Source of the DNA: Cytophagaceae bacterium
Lineage (GTDB): Bacteria; Bacteroidota; Bacteroidia; Cytophagales; Flexibacteraceae
DNA length: 64,000 bases
NCBI GenBank assembly: GCA_027490155.1
Contig: JAIXYP010000035.1
Location: 51,141-115,140, forward strand
Direction of reading: 5' to 3'
Shown here: positions 18,527-28,860 of the stretch, piece after piece
Layout of the letters: the number at the start of each line of letters is the position of its first letter
How positions within the stretch are numbered: position 1 is the first letter of the stretch
The notes under the pieces: generated by a model
What the model was told of the DNA's origin: nothing
Databases searched by the model: none
What the model saw: the letters and a program-made list of their open reading frames with translations, nothing else
Made by a program: the position numbers and the translations under genes

Positions 18527-19633
18527 CTAGAACAATACAAAGCTAATCATGAGCAAACCCACAACTGTGAACGAAAGTAGGGCAAGGAAATAGGCACCGT
18601 AGAGCACATTTTTGACCACAGTTTTAGCCCAGCCTTGGCCATACACCCGTCGGCAAGAAACAATATGGTAGACAACAACCGCTGCGAACATCAATAATTC
18701 AGTTATCCCTTGCGACCAACTTCCAGAATTCTGAAAGACGTAATAATCGAGTACTGTGTTGACCGTAGCTATGAAGACCAGAAAACTTTGGAGATGAAGC
18801 ACATGTACCACATGGGCTATGTATTTGATCCTGCGGCTGAGGTAAACTAGCTTTAGGAACAGGGCCAAGAGCGGTATCATTAAGAAGCCAGCGATGCTAG
18901 CATTCTCGCCAGCAAAACGAATTAGCTCTTTTGCAGCGGCAGTTTTATTGGCTGCAAAGCGTCGCCCCTGTTTGATGATCTTGAGCCAGACTGTAGTTGT
19001 ATCAAGCCCTAGCTGTCTTGCAATGGTGGTGTCGGCGACTTTAGGGGACTTTAGGTCAGAGATTGAGATTTTCTGCTCCCTGATTTTTGCCGTATCTTCT
19101 TGGACACTCCGTCCTACTTTTTCCAGTAGCTCTTCAGCTTCCTCTGATCCACTATCGGCAACTGAATACGAACCAGATAGTCCAAAACCCTTAGAGCCAA
19201 TTGTTATCTTGATAGGTTTGCTCCGTAGGCTATCATTCGATTTGGCACTATCCACCTCAAGGCTGTCGCTTGTAACCCGACTTTTTTCATTTATGGAATC
19301 TAGCTCCTGCGTTATGGAGTCTAGGGTGAGGCTAAAGAATAAAAAATAGACCACGCTCAACACCAAGTACATCCTGAGCGGCGGGACATAGAGCTTACGT
19401 TGCCCAGTGATGAAGGCCACTGTGAGCTTGCCGGGTTGGAGCAGAAAAGGTACAAAGCTCCGCAATAGTTTGGAGTCTACCCCGATTGTCTCCTCTATAA
19501 AATCGGCTGCCAATACCCAGACCGAAACATTGCGGTTGTCGTTCTCCTGTCCGCAATTGGGGCAAAAGTTAATATCGGTACTAAGCGGACGGGAACAGTT
19601 TAGGCAATGATCGCCTTTACGTTTATGCGGCAT
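18527..19633 (-). CDS. DUF3667 family membrane protein (first of tandem pair)
   Basis: 368 residues, same layout as its neighbour: zinc ribbon CLNCSRPLSTDINFCPNCGQ, the DFIEETIGVDSKLLRSFVPF block, a first membrane helix (LRMYLVLSVVYFLFFSL), a polar middle region, and a helical membrane C-terminus. The middle regions of the two copies have diverged strongly while the ribbon and the 50 residues after it remain nearly identical, indicating constraint on the N-terminal part. Function unknown. Lies 111 bp downstream of the carboxylase gene on the same strand. Confidence 0.88.
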   Translation of the reverse strand: MPHKRKGDHCLNCSRPLSTDINFCPNCGQENDNRNVSVWVLAADFIEETIGVDSKLLRSFVPFLLQPGKLTVAFITGQRKLYVPPLRMYLVLSVVYFLFFSLTLDSITQELDSINEKSRVTSDSLEVDSAKSNDSLRSKPIKITIGSKGFGLSGSYSVADSGSEEAEELLEKVGRSVQEDTAKIREQKISISDLKSPKVADTTIARQLGLDTTTVWLKIIKQGRRFAANKTAAAKELIRFAGENASIAGFLMIPLLALFLKLVYLSRRIKYIAHVVHVLHLQSFLVFIATVNTVLDYYVFQNSGSWSQGITELLMFAAVVVYHIVSCRRVYGQGWAKTVVKNVLYGAYFLALLSFTVVGLLMISFVLF

Positions 19634-19744
19634 AGGATCCCATGATCAGGACATGGGGACCACAATATGCAAAAAAAGCCACCTAAAAAGCAAGTGCTTG
19701 ATAAGTAGCTTTTGGTAATTTGGTTTCGTATGTCAATGTTAGCC

Positions 19745-21304
19745 TTAGAGTGGGATGTTGCCGTGCTTGCGTTTCGGATTTTTAACCACTTTGTTTTTGA
19801 GCATCGTAAAGGCCTTGATTAGCTTCTCGCGGGTTTGCTCTGGCAGGATAACCTCATCAATGTAACCACGTTGTGCTGCTAGGTATGGGTTGGCAAACAG
19901 GTCCGTAAACTCTTCGACCTTTTCGTCCAACTTAGCTTTGGGGTCTGGTGCATTTGCGATCTCTTTCTTGAAGATGATCTCTGCCGCACCCATAGCTCCC
20001 ATAACCGCAATCTCGGCATTGGGCCAAGCGTAGTTGAGGTCAGCTCCAATGTGTTTGGAGTTCATGACATCATAAGCTCCACCATAAGCCTTCCGGGTAA
20101 TGACGGTGATTCTAGGCACTGTGGCCTCCGAAAAAGCATAAAGCAGTTTCGCCCCATGCGTTATGACGCCATGCCACTCTTGGTCAGTGCCAGGCATGAA
20201 ACCAGGGACATCTACCAGTACGAGCAACGGGACATTATAGACATCACAGGTACGGACAAATCGGGCTGCCTTACGGCTGCTATTAATATCAAGAACACCT
20301 GCTAACACAGCTGGTTGGTTGCCCACTATGCCGATGGATTTGCCTCCGAGCGTCGCAAATCCGACAACTATGTTAGGCGCAAAATCCTTGTTGAGCTCAA
20401 AGAAGGAACCTTCATCCACAATCCCTTCGATGACCTCGATCATGTTGTAGGGCTGATTCGGATTTTCGGGCACCAGCTGGGCTAGGCCAGGGCGTAACTC
20501 CGAGTTGGGTGCTTCGTAAGCGTAATGTGGGGACTCTTCTTCGCAGTTTTGTGGCAGGAAGTACAACAGGCGTTTGATATCCTCTATACAACTAACCTCA
20601 TCAGGTGCAGTCAAGTGAGCGACACCGCTTTTGGTGGCATGGGTGCTGGCGCCGCCAAGCTCCTCGAAGGATACCTCTTCTTGCGTTACCGTCTTGACCA
20701 CATTCGGCCCCGTGATAAACATATAACTGCTTTGCTCCACCATCAGGATGAAGTCAGTTAAGGCGGGTGAGTAAACAGCCCCACCAGCGCATGGTCCCAT
20801 AATGGCAGATATTTGTGGGATCACGCCACTAGCCTGCACATTGCGATAGAAGATATCGGCATAGCCCGCAAGGCTTGCCACACCCTCCTGAATCCGAGCA
20901 CCACCACTGTCCTTAAGGCCAATGACAGGAGCACCATTTTTGATGGCTAGGTCCAGAATCTTGACGATTTTTTCGGCATTGGTTTCAGACAAGGCTCCAC
21001 CAAATACAGTGAAGTCCTGTGCAAAAACATAAATCAGCCTACCGTTGACGGTGCCATAACCTGTGACAACACCGTCACCAGGGTAGGTTTCGTCCTCCAT
21101 GCCGAAGTCTCGGCAGCGGTGAACGACTAGTCTCCCGATTTCTTCAAACGAACCTGGGTCACACAAAAGCTCAACACGTTCGCGAGCAGTGAGTTTACCT
21201 TTTTTGTGTTGGGAAGCGATGCGGGCAACACCACCACCTGCCAAAGCAGCAGTATTGCGTGCCTTTAGGGACGCGAGGGCTTGCTCGTGAGTTTTATATA
21301 ACAT
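19745..21304 (-). CDS. pccB: Acyl-CoA carboxylase beta (carboxyltransferase) subunit, propionyl-CoA type
   Basis: 519 residues, full length for the biotin-dependent carboxyltransferase subunit. [53 protein letters not shown] and [18 protein letters not shown]...[13 protein letters not shown] outline the two crotonase-fold halves that form the acyl-CoA and biotin pockets. [20 protein letters not shown] carries Asp at the position linked in the family to propionyl-CoA preference, and the whole looks like PccB or methylmalonyl-CoA decarboxylase alpha. No biotin carboxylase or carrier gene adjoins it, so partner and direction of reaction are inferred only. Confidence 0.9.
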   Translation of the reverse strand: MLYKTHEQALASLKARNTAALAGGGVARIASQHKKGKLTARERVELLCDPGSFEEIGRLVVHRCRDFGMEDETYPGDGVVTGYGTVNGRLIYVFAQDFTVFGGALSETNAEKIVKILDLAIKNGAPVIGLKDSGGARIQEGVASLAGYADIFYRNVQASGVIPQISAIMGPCAGGAVYSPALTDFILMVEQSSYMFITGPNVVKTVTQEEVSFEELGGASTHATKSGVAHLTAPDEVSCIEDIKRLLYFLPQNCEEESPHYAYEAPNSELRPGLAQLVPENPNQPYNMIEVIEGIVDEGSFFELNKDFAPNIVVGFATLGGKSIGIVGNQPAVLAGVLDINSSRKAARFVRTCDVYNVPLLVLVDVPGFMPGTDQEWHGVITHGAKLLYAFSEATVPRITVITRKAYGGAYDVMNSKHIGADLNYAWPNAEIAVMGAMGAAEIIFKKEIANAPDPKAKLDEKVEEFTDLFANPYLAAQRGYIDEVILPEQTREKLIKAFTMLKNKVVKNPKRKHGNIPL

Positions 21305-21480
21305 TGATGAAATCCCGAAGGATTGGTCTGGGATTAGTCAGGGTTTGATATTGTAAGTGTTTTGCGCACCTCTTGCTGGCCAAAACAAAATGGATGATAG
21401 GGTAGTGTATGGCCACAAAATCCCGAAAATCATCCATGTTATCTTAATGGCACTTGGCCACACACGATCCAGTTTGATTG

Positions 21481-22446
21481 CTAGACAGTAACCAAATAGC
21501 GCTCACGCACATGATGAAGCATGTCAGCAGTCATAGCAGCTAGGTCATAGTCAGGTTTCCAGCCCCAATCAGCCCTAGCGACGCTATCGTCAATGCTTTG
21601 AGGCCAAGTGTCTGCTATATGTTGGCGGCTGTCAGGGGCGTAATCGATTTCAAACTCAGGGATATGGACCCGAATAGCTTTAGCAACATCCTCAGGGCAG
21701 AAACTCATTGCGCCAAGGTTATAGCTTCCCCGCTCCGTGATCTGGCTAGCTTCAGCATCCATCAATGCAAATGTTGCTTTCAGTGCATCTGGCATGTACA
21801 TCATCGGCAGATAGGTATCAGCAGATAAAAAGCTGGTATACTGACCTTTGAGCACTGCCTCGTGGTATATGTGTACTGCATAGTCTGTCGTACCTCCCCC
21901 AGGCATGGTGCTGTGGCTGATTATCCCCGGATACCTAAGGCTCCTGATATCTAGCCCATGATGTTTGTGGTAGTATGCTGAAAACCGCTCACCAGCAAAT
22001 TTGCTGATGCCATAGACCGTGTTGGCATCCGTGACGGTCTGTTGTGGGGTGTTTTGCTTTGGCGTGTCGTTACCAAAGACTGCAATTGAGGACGGGAAAT
22101 AGAACTTAGCAATCTTACCATAAGCCACTGCAGCATCCAGCACCGCTATGTATCCAGTGAAGTTAACATGCCAAGCTAGTTTTGGGTCTTGCTCTCCTTT
22201 GGCGGATAGAATGGCAGCCAAATGATAAAGCTGGTTGACTCTGTACTTGGATAGGAGTGCAACTAGCTGGGCTTGATTCGTGATGTCAAGCAGCTCGAAT
22301 GGGCCATCCAGCAAGGCTTGGTGTGTTGGTCGGACAACGTCTGTGGCAATGACAGAGGCACTGCCATATCGTTTGCGGAGTTCGGCAACAATCTCGGTGC
22401 CAAGTTGGCCACAAGCTCCTGTTACCAGAATGGTTTCGCTGATCAT
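21481..22446 (-). CDS. tdh: SDR-type L-threonine 3-dehydrogenase
   Basis: 321 residues. N-terminal Rossmann motif LVTGACGQLGTEIV and catalytic YGISKFAGE (Tyr-x3-Lys) place it in the extended short-chain dehydrogenases. RYPGIISHSTMPGGGTTDYA and YLPMMYMPDALKAT are characteristic of the NAD-dependent UDP-glucose-epimerase-like threonine dehydrogenases, which oxidise threonine to 2-amino-3-ketobutyrate, distinct from the zinc MDR enzyme of E. coli. A TACCTTTG element at 22485-22492 on the minus strand is a plausible -7 promoter box about 40 bp before the start. The partner ligase (kbl) is not in the window. Confidence 0.9.
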   Translation of the reverse strand: MISETILVTGACGQLGTEIVAELRKRYGSASVIATDVVRPTHQALLDGPFELLDITNQAQLVALLSKYRVNQLYHLAAILSAKGEQDPKLAWHVNFTGYIAVLDAAVAYGKIAKFYFPSSIAVFGNDTPKQNTPQQTVTDANTVYGISKFAGERFSAYYHKHHGLDIRSLRYPGIISHSTMPGGGTTDYAVHIYHEAVLKGQYTSFLSADTYLPMMYMPDALKATFALMDAEASQITERGSYNLGAMSFCPEDVAKAIRVHIPEFEIDYAPDSRQHIADTWPQSIDDSVARADWGWKPDYDLAAMTADMLHHVRERYLVTV

Positions 22447-22605
22447 TGATAAATGCTAGGTAGTAGTATGATTGGTGTAGGCCCCAAAGGTAAGGAATAT
22501 GATTGGGACACCTGATGATCCTTGTACACACTGAGGCTTCTATTGGAGATAAATTTTGGCAATTTTACTTTTCAGAAGGACAGCAAAGTGCCCATGCTAA
22601 AGCTG

Positions 22606-22626
22606 AAAAATCGAGGCATTACCTCG
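22606..22626 (-). terminator. Small terminator downstream of the unassigned minus-strand ORF
   Basis: On the minus strand CGAGG-TAATG-CCTCG (22626-22612) is followed by ATTTTTC (T-run at 22610-22606). It lies 31 bp past the stop of the ORF ending at 22657, and well upstream of the tdh promoter, so it fits termination of that ORF. Confidence 0.5.
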
Positions 22627-22656
22627 TTGGGAGTACACCTTTGTGGTCTTCCTAGT

Positions 22657-23001
22657 CTAGTCTAAGTTGTTTTTTGCGCAGGTGCTTCCTTCTTTATGGA
22701 GGATGCTAACTGAAATTGAAGGGAAGCTACCGATTTCTTTGTTGCCAAGGCACATCTTGATGTTGGCAGCCCATTCTATGTCCGTGGTCCTCAAATAATT
22801 GTGTAAGTTGGCCAGCTTGCCCAATGTCTCAGGACGGACTTTATCAAACTGACGGATGAAGTATTGATCCGTTTTCACAGCAATCCTGACCAGAAAACCG
22901 CCTAGCATTAGCCCATTTGCCGTTAATTTCCTAAATTGCCGTGTTTTAGAAACAAGGGGTTGTGCAAACTTGCCAAAGCCTTTGTCCTGACCGTTGAGCA
23001 T
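22657..23001 (-). CDS. Unassigned small protein, possibly a gene remnant
   Basis: 114 residues from the ATG at 23001 (the frame is open a little further, into gyrA). I recognise no family. The amino acid mix looks genuine (for example [20 protein letters not shown]) and the codons resemble neighbouring genes, with many GCC, ATC, AAG and GGC. A small hairpin-plus-T-run terminator sits 31 bp after the stop, supporting real transcription. Against this, the start would overlap the gyrA start head-to-head and no promoter is visible, so it may be the C-terminal remnant of a larger gene. It fills most of the 550-bp gap between tdh and gyrA. Confidence 0.35.
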   Translation of the reverse strand: MLNGQDKGFGKFAQPLVSKTRQFRKLTANGLMLGGFLVRIAVKTDQYFIRQFDKVRPETLGKLANLHNYLRTTDIEWAANIKMCLGNKEIGSFPSISVSILHKEGSTCAKNNLD

Positions 23002-25597
23002 GGAAAACCAACAGATCGTTCCGATCACGATAGAAGATGAAATGCGCGTTGCCTACATAGATTATTCTATGTCGGTTATCGTGAGCCGAGCCCTCCCAGA
23101 TGTCCGTGACGGACTCAAACCAGTGCACCGCCGTGTGTTGTTCGGCATGGAGGAACTAGGCGTTAGCTATAATAAAGCCTACAAGAAAAGTGCCCGTATC
23201 GTCGGTGAGGTCATGGGTAAGTACCACCCACATGGTGACTCCTCCGTCTATGATGCGATGGTGCGTATGGCCCAGCCTTGGTCCTTGCGGTACCCATTAG
23301 TAGATGGTCAAGGTAACTTTGGTTCCATTGATGGTGACTCACCAGCAGCGATGCGTTATACAGAGGCTCGCCTCAAACGTATAGCAGACGAAATGCTGGG
23401 AGACATCTACAAAGAGACGGTTGACTTCCAACCCAACTTTGACGATTCATTGAAGGAGCCTACCGTCCTGCCAGCTAAGCTGCCTAACCTTTTGGTGAAC
23501 GGTACAAGCGGAATTGCGGTCGGAATGGCTACCAACATGGCTCCGCACAACTTGCGTGAAGTTATTGATGGTATCGTCGCCTACATTGACAATATCGAAA
23601 TCACGATTGCCGAGCTAATGCACTTCGTCAAGGGACCTGATTTCCCGACGGCTGGTACTATCTATGGCTACAGCGGTATCAAATCGGCCTTAGAGACGGG
23701 TCGTGGCCGTATTGTAGTTCGCGCTAATGCAACGTTTGAGACCTCAAAAACAGGCAAAGAGCAGATCGTTTTCAGCGATGTGCCCTATATGGTCAATAAG
23801 GCCTCGATGATCGAGAAAATTGGTGCCATGATCAACGAAAAGATCATCGAAGGCATCTCTGATCTACGTGACGAGTCTGACCGTGATGGAATCCGGGTGG
23901 TGTTTGACCTCAAGAAGGACGCTAATGCCCAAGTGGTCCTGAACAATCTTTATAAATACAGTGCCCTCCAGTCATCATTCAGCGTCAATAACGTGGCCTT
24001 GGTTAAAGGTCGCCCAGTGATGCTGAACCTTAAGGATCTCATCAAACATTTCGTTGATCACAGGATTGATGTTATCGTCAGGAGGACAAAGTATGAGCTA
24101 AAAGAGGCTGAGAAACGTGCTCATATCTTAGAGGGTTATATTATCGCCCTAGACAATCTGGACGAAGTAATCGCCCTCATCCGTGCTAGCCGTGACCCTG
24201 AGATTGCCAAAACGGAGCTGATGGCTCGATTTGGCCTAAGTGAGATCCAGAGCAAGGCTATCCTCGAGATGCGTCTGCAAAGGCTCACTGGTCTGGAGCG
24301 TGACAAGATCATGCAGGAGTACAAGGAGATCATGGAGTTGATCGCCGACCTGAAAGACATCTTGTCAAACGTCCCACGTCAGTACTTGATCATCAAGGCT
24401 GAGCTGCAAGAAATCCGTGATCGTTTCGGAGACGAACGCCGTACCCAAATCATCCACGCAAGTGATGATATCAACATTGAGGATATTATTGCAGATGATG
24501 ATATGGCCATCACGATCTCACACGAAGGATACATCAAACGTACGCCTTTAGTTGAGTTCCGGACCCAGACAAGAGGTGGAGTGGGTAGCAAAGCCGCTTC
24601 TACAAAGGAAAGTGACTTTACTGAGCACCTCTTTGTGGCAGGAATGCACAGTTCGCTCCTAATCTTCACTGAGCGAGGCCAAGTATTTGATATCAAGGTA
24701 TATAGCTTGCCAGAAGGTAGCAAAATCAGTAAAGGTCGGCCGATCCAGAACGTCCTGACCAAACTCGACAAAGACGATAAAATCAGAGCTGTACTTCCAG
24801 TCCGTAACCTTAGGGATGACGACTATACAGAAAACACCTTTGTGATGCTGTGCACTGTACAGGGCATCATCAAGAAGACCACCCTTAAAGCTTACGCAAA
24901 ACTCAACGTCAACGGCAAACGTGCCATCACGATCCGTGAAGGCGATCAACTGCTCGATGCCAAACTAACTAGCGGCAATGCCGAGGTAATGTTGGCCAAA
25001 CGTAGTGGCCTTTGCGTCAGGTTTAATGAAAGTGGCGTTCGGCCAATGGGTGCGACAGCCTCTGGTGTTACTGGCGTTCGCCTTGATGATACTGGAGACG
25101 ACTATGTTGTCGGTATGGTCTGCCTTGAGGATAACCAGCGTGAACTGCTTGTCGTTAGTGACAAAGGATACGGCAAACGTTCCAATATTGACGACTACCG
25201 CATTACTAATCGCGGTGGCAAGGGTGTCAAAACCCTCCAGATCACCGACAAAACTGGCCCACTGGTAGCCATTGTGGATGTTACTGACAAGGATCAGTTG
25301 ATGATCATCAACAAGTCAGGCACCACTATAAGGATGTCAGTAGCCGAACTACGTGTGATGGGCCGCGCCACGCAAGGTGTACGCCTGATCAATCTGCGCG
25401 AAGGTGATCAGATCACGAGTGTTGCCAGGATAGAAAATGGTGAAGAGGAGGAACTAGCATCATTAGTAGCTGCCGCTGCCCAAGCAGAGCTAAATGCCGC
25501 TGCCGAAGCCATGCAAGATTCAAACACCGAAGGGGATACAGACCTTGGTGCTGAAACCTCTACAGCAGATACTGAAACAGTACCAACAGAAGAATAG
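23000..25597 (+). CDS. gyrA: DNA gyrase subunit A
   Basis: 865 residues from ATG 23000 (a TTG two codons upstream is less likely). Breaks and rejoins DNA to introduce negative supercoils together with GyrB. The winged-helix core includes [23 protein letters not shown], the quinolone region [19 protein letters not shown] (Ser and Asp at the positions of E. coli S83 and D87, i.e. a sensitive-type sequence), and the DNA-linking tyrosine in AMRYTEARL. The C-terminal wrapping domain has [12 protein letters not shown] and [13 protein letters not shown], looser than the classical QRRGGKG box. A ~50-residue acidic tail rich in Glu/Ala/Thr ends the protein. gyrB is not in the window. Confidence 0.96.
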   Translation: MENQQIVPITIEDEMRVAYIDYSMSVIVSRALPDVRDGLKPVHRRVLFGMEELGVSYNKAYKKSARIVGEVMGKYHPHGDSSVYDAMVRMAQPWSLRYPLVDGQGNFGSIDGDSPAAMRYTEARLKRIADEMLGDIYKETVDFQPNFDDSLKEPTVLPAKLPNLLVNGTSGIAVGMATNMAPHNLREVIDGIVAYIDNIEITIAELMHFVKGPDFPTAGTIYGYSGIKSALETGRGRIVVRANATFETSKTGKEQIVFSDVPYMVNKASMIEKIGAMINEKIIEGISDLRDESDRDGIRVVFDLKKDANAQVVLNNLYKYSALQSSFSVNNVALVKGRPVMLNLKDLIKHFVDHRIDVIVRRTKYELKEAEKRAHILEGYIIALDNLDEVIALIRASRDPEIAKTELMARFGLSEIQSKAILEMRLQRLTGLERDKIMQEYKEIMELIADLKDILSNVPRQYLIIKAELQEIRDRFGDERRTQIIHASDDINIEDIIADDDMAITISHEGYIKRTPLVEFRTQTRGGVGSKAASTKESDFTEHLFVAGMHSSLLIFTERGQVFDIKVYSLPEGSKISKGRPIQNVLTKLDKDDKIRAVLPVRNLRDDDYTENTFVMLCTVQGIIKKTTLKAYAKLNVNGKRAITIREGDQLLDAKLTSGNAEVMLAKRSGLCVRFNESGVRPMGATASGVTGVRLDDTGDDYVVGMVCLEDNQRELLVVSDKGYGKRSNIDDYRITNRGGKGVKTLQITDKTGPLVAIVDVTDKDQLMIINKSGTTIRMSVAELRVMGRATQGVRLINLREGDQITSVARIENGEEEELASLVAAAAQAELNAAAEAMQDSNTEGDTDLGAETSTADTETVPTEE

Positions 25598-25718
25598 TAA
25601 ACCAAGCTGATAGTAGGGTAGGGGTAGCCTAATAAACAGTACACCCACTACCTTAATAATAGGCTTTCCAGATTACTGAATCAGAGACCCAAACCCATAA
25701 TACCCCACACAAAACCTC

Positions 25719-26996
25719 ATGAAACTGAGATCAATTGCCAAACTAGGCCTTATGACCCTATTGGGTTGCAGTCTAAGCCAGCAACTAGTGGCCCAGAGTG
25801 GCAATGTGCTGTCCAATGCTATCTTGGCCCAACGAGCCGGTGACCTGGACAAGGCCAAACTCAACATTGACCTTGGGCGCAAACGAGACGAAGAGCTCCT
25901 TAAGCCAAAGTTCTGGTATACCCGTGGTCAGATCTATTATGATCTAGCCAACAGTAAGGATCCTAAGTTCAAGGCTTTGGGCGGTGACTCGGCTGCATTA
26001 GTGACCCACAACTCATTCGGTAAAGTGCTGCTTCTGGAGCAAAAAGAAAGAAGCAAAGAATACACCGAGCTGGTTGTCAAATCTAAGGATAACGTTTACG
26101 TCTTGTTATTCAACTCTGGTGCTGAGGCATTCCAGAAGGATAACTTCATGAGCTCGTACAACCACTTCATGAAGGCTGCCGAAATCAGGCCTAAGGATAC
26201 CAACTGCTATAACAACTCAATGACCTGTGCTTATCGTTTGCAAGACCCAATTGCTGCAGAAAATGTCATTAAAGTTGAGGAGCAAGCCACCGGCAAAACC
26301 TCTAAGTTGAGCTCGTACATCACTGTTGCCCAGATCTACCAAGAGAAAGAAAACCAAGAAGGTTTACAGGCATTTGTTGTACGTGCACGCCAGAAGTTTC
26401 CTAAAGAGCCCAGCCTAATCCGTGTACAGCTCAAGGACCTGATGGATGCAGAAAAGTACAACGAAGCACGTCCGAAACTACAGGAACTTATCGATGCCGA
26501 ACCGACGAATGGTCAATGGGTTTATCTGATGGGTAGCCTGTATAACCAAGAGAGCCGCAACCTCGAGAAAGAAGGGAAAGCCCAAGCTTCGTTTACAGCC
26601 AAAATGGCTGCGCTTGAGCTTTACAAAAAAGCTAGTACTATTGACCCCAAGAATAGCACCTATGCCTATGATGCTGGGGCTATCATTTTCAACCGCTCTA
26701 AGGCCATCCTCGACAGTGCCGATGAACTCCAAAACAAGGATGTAAGGCTTCGGAATAAAAATCCAAAACTGGCCCCAAACCCTAAGATTAAGCAGTACAT
26801 TTCCAAATCTGATAACTTGTTCAAAGAGGCAAAAGTCTACTTTGAGCAGGCCCTTGTTGCCAAATCAGATGATGAGCAAGCCGCCAATGCTTTGCTACAG
26901 ATCTATGGCCGCCTGAAGGATGAGCCAAACTTCAAGCGTATGGAAGGAGTCCTCAAGGAGATCGAGAAAAAGCAAAAAGAATCGGATAAGAAATAA
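25719..26996 (+). CDS. Secreted TPR-repeat protein
   Basis: 425 residues. Signal peptide MKLRSIAKLGLMTLLGCSLSQ...VAQS with a likely cleavage after VAQ. A cysteine sits in the hydrophobic region (LLGCS), which could be a poor lipobox, so lipidation cannot be excluded. The mature part is helical with tetratricopeptide units, for example NSGAEAFQKDNFMSSYNHFMKAAEIRP and WVYLMGSLYNQESRN, then a long charged helix to a Lys/Glu-rich end. Probably a periplasmic or outer-membrane scaffold; no specific role is indicated. A terminator follows 26 bp after the stop. Confidence 0.85.
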   Translation: MKLRSIAKLGLMTLLGCSLSQQLVAQSGNVLSNAILAQRAGDLDKAKLNIDLGRKRDEELLKPKFWYTRGQIYYDLANSKDPKFKALGGDSAALVTHNSFGKVLLLEQKERSKEYTELVVKSKDNVYVLLFNSGAEAFQKDNFMSSYNHFMKAAEIRPKDTNCYNNSMTCAYRLQDPIAAENVIKVEEQATGKTSKLSSYITVAQIYQEKENQEGLQAFVVRARQKFPKEPSLIRVQLKDLMDAEKYNEARPKLQELIDAEPTNGQWVYLMGSLYNQESRNLEKEGKAQASFTAKMAALELYKKASTIDPKNSTYAYDAGAIIFNRSKAILDSADELQNKDVRLRNKNPKLAPNPKIKQYISKSDNLFKEAKVYFEQALVAKSDDEQAANALLQIYGRLKDEPNFKRMEGVLKEIEKKQKESDKK

Positions 26997-27021
26997 TCTG
27001 ATCCTAAGCCCTTAACAATAG

Positions 27022-27054
27022 AATGCCAATGGCCTCACAGCTGTTGGCATTTTT
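27022..27054 (+). terminator. Intrinsic terminator after TPR gene
   Basis: AATGCCAA (27022-27029) pairs perfectly with TTGGCATT (27044-27051) and is followed by TTTGTTTTT. Confidence 0.8.
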
Positions 27055-27233
27055 GTTTTTGGCGAAATTCTGAATCGCCTTGTCCCAAATATGATCTATG
27101 ACTTAGTGTTGTAGTCGAAGGTGATTTTATTGCAAGCAATCACACCATGTGCTTGCCTCGCATTATCATATTTAACATAATATAAATTATGAAACATATA
27201 GGTGTCAAATCTCAGGAGGGTATTCGGCTAACT

Positions 27234-27269
27234 AAAAAGGCCAGCCGCAATTTTTGGTTGCAGCCAGCC
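27234..27269 (-). terminator. Intrinsic terminator of the T9SS propeller gene
   Basis: On the minus strand a 12-bp stem with three G-T wobbles (27258-27269 with 27239-27250) and a 7-nt loop is followed by TTTTT (27238-27234). It lies 67 bp past the stop of the propeller gene. Confidence 0.8.
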
Positions 27270-27336
27270 TAATATTTATCAAAAGGTCGAGGGACAGAAC
27301 TACAGATCTAGCCTTCAGTTGGGGTCTGGGAGATCT

Positions 27337-28668
27337 CTAGTGTTGGATAACAACCCGTTGCGCCCCAGCTGCATGATCGGACTTCAGGTAATAAGTGCCA
27401 GATGGTAGATGCTGGACTGAAACCTGACTAGTGGCGGAATTCGGCTCAACCACCAAAACTACCTGACCAAGGTTATTGTAGAGCTTATATCCTACCAGCC
27501 TAAACTCGTTTTGTGCCTGACTGTATTTAACATAAAGTATTTCGTTTACCGGGTTGGGATAGACCAACAATTTGGCTGAATTTACAAGTTTAGCTGATAG
27601 TGAAGTGGTTGCGGCATTATAGTAGGCCACAGCTATAGCCTCTGGCGACACCCCAACATTAAAGCTATCAAGTGCTAACCCTTGTATGTTGTAGATCCTT
27701 GCTTTTCCTGGGGTGCTATAGTTTGCATCGGTCAGGATGATGGACTGGTTAATACTATCCACTCGGGCGATTGCAAAACTGCGTTTGATCAGTAGCGAAT
27801 CCTGTAGGCTACCTTGGCTCAAATCAAAGCTACCGATGCCGTCGGCTCGGGTTAAGCGGGCGTAGAGGGTGTTGCCAATAATCCCCGCTGCGCTTGCAAT
27901 CGGGAAACTGAAAGTGGTATCAACTCTTGGCGTTTGTGGGTCCAACGATAAGACAGACAAGCTGCCCTTAGGGCTTTGATAACCTCCATTGTTCACTGAA
28001 ACGATCGCATCCTCTTTGTAAAAAATGCGCTCGATGCCTTTGCCCTTGGTTCCTAGTTGAATCTCCTGCTCTAGCCTATTAGTCAGCAGATCAATGACAG
28101 CGATATTGCCAGTTGTGGACATAAAAGTACCTGGCACAGAGACAAAAGCCTTGGTGCCACGGGTCACGACATGGCTGCACTCGTCACTAATGCCCGTGAT
28201 GGAGGCCACGGTATTAAGGTTGTTTTGATTCAGGATCAGCACATAGGGATCTCCTGCTGGTGTGCCATATCCGCGGGTTACGATCAGGTTGCTGAAGTTG
28301 TCTTGGTCCACAAAACCGAGTTTACTGCCACCCAATAGGCCTGTCCGCTGTGCGATCATTTGCCCAGTATTTAAGTTGTAGGCAGTAAGGGTGGTCTGGC
28401 TCAGGACATAAGTGACATAGGTACTACCCTTCCCGAACGTAATCACATCTTGGACGGATTGATCGTTGATGGTATCGATGAGGCGATAAGTACGCGTTGT
28501 ACGGTCATAAACACCGACTGTAACGAAATCAGCAAATGGTGGCGAAAACTCAAACCTGCCACCATTGACAACGACGATCTTAGGGGCTGTCACTTGGGCT
28601 TTTAGCTCGACGTTTGCAGAAAGCAGGCTGACCGAAAGGATCAGAAACGAAAAAATAAACTTGTGCAT
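27337..28668 (-). CDS. T9SS-sorted beta-propeller surface protein under cobalamin riboswitch control (BtuG-like candidate)
   Basis: 443 residues from ATG 28668; an upstream in-frame extension to 28749 is discarded because MHKFIFSFLILSVSLLSAN...KAQ is a clean Sec signal peptide. Residues ~27-350 consist of repeated four-stranded units of the YncE/DUF5074 kind (IAVIDLLTNRLEQEIQLG, GSLSVLSLDPQ, ARIYNIQGLALDSFNVG), consistent with a seven-bladed propeller. Residues ~365-443 (KLLVYPNPVNEILYVKYS ... LPSGTYYLKS) are a type A T9SS sorting domain, so the protein should reach the cell surface or be released. The transcript begins with a cobalamin riboswitch 190 bp upstream. BtuG proteins of Bacteroides are propellers that bind cobalamin at the surface; the link here is inferred from regulation and fold. 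No BtuB transporter is in the window. Confidence 0.88.
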   Translation of the reverse strand: MHKFIFSFLILSVSLLSANVELKAQVTAPKIVVVNGGRFEFSPPFADFVTVGVYDRTTRTYRLIDTINDQSVQDVITFGKGSTYVTYVLSQTTLTAYNLNTGQMIAQRTGLLGGSKLGFVDQDNFSNLIVTRGYGTPAGDPYVLILNQNNLNTVASITGISDECSHVVTRGTKAFVSVPGTFMSTTGNIAVIDLLTNRLEQEIQLGTKGKGIERIFYKEDAIVSVNNGGYQSPKGSLSVLSLDPQTPRVDTTFSFPIASAAGIIGNTLYARLTRADGIGSFDLSQGSLQDSLLIKRSFAIARVDSINQSIILTDANYSTPGKARIYNIQGLALDSFNVGVSPEAIAVAYYNAATTSLSAKLVNSAKLLVYPNPVNEILYVKYSQAQNEFRLVGYKLYNNLGQVVLVVEPNSATSQVSVQHLPSGTYYLKSDHAAGAQRVVIQH

Positions 28669-28822
28669 TGGTTGGGGTTTGATGTCGGTCCAGCAAAGGA
28701 CTAAACTGAGGTTGAACCATAGGTTAACCACGTCACACAAACCAGACAAAAAAGTGGGCTAAACATACGACACCACACCTCGGCACTAGTACCCCGAGTT
28801 GTGACTGTCATAAAGGTCGCCT

Positions 28823-28840
28823 ACCTCTGGGCCCGGAGGT
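28823..28840 (-). promoter_or_regulatory. Hairpin in the riboswitch expression platform
   Basis: ACCTC (28823-28827) and GAGGT (28836-28840) pair around a self-complementary GGGCCC loop, 20 nt downstream of the B12 box on the minus strand. Its position fits the regulatory stem whose loop kisses the aptamer in cobalamin riboswitches. There is no adjacent T-run, so translational control or later termination is more likely than termination at this hairpin. Confidence 0.45.
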
Positions 28841-28860
28841 AATGTGGGCAAAGTATAATG

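Larger units (their letters stand above)
27000..27336. other. Intergenic region between convergent genes
   Basis: 337 bp holding two oppositely directed intrinsic terminators (27022-27054 plus, 27234-27269 minus). Between them is about 180 bp of AT-rich sequence (for example around 27170-27190) in which I see no gene, RNA or repeat. Confidence 0.7.
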
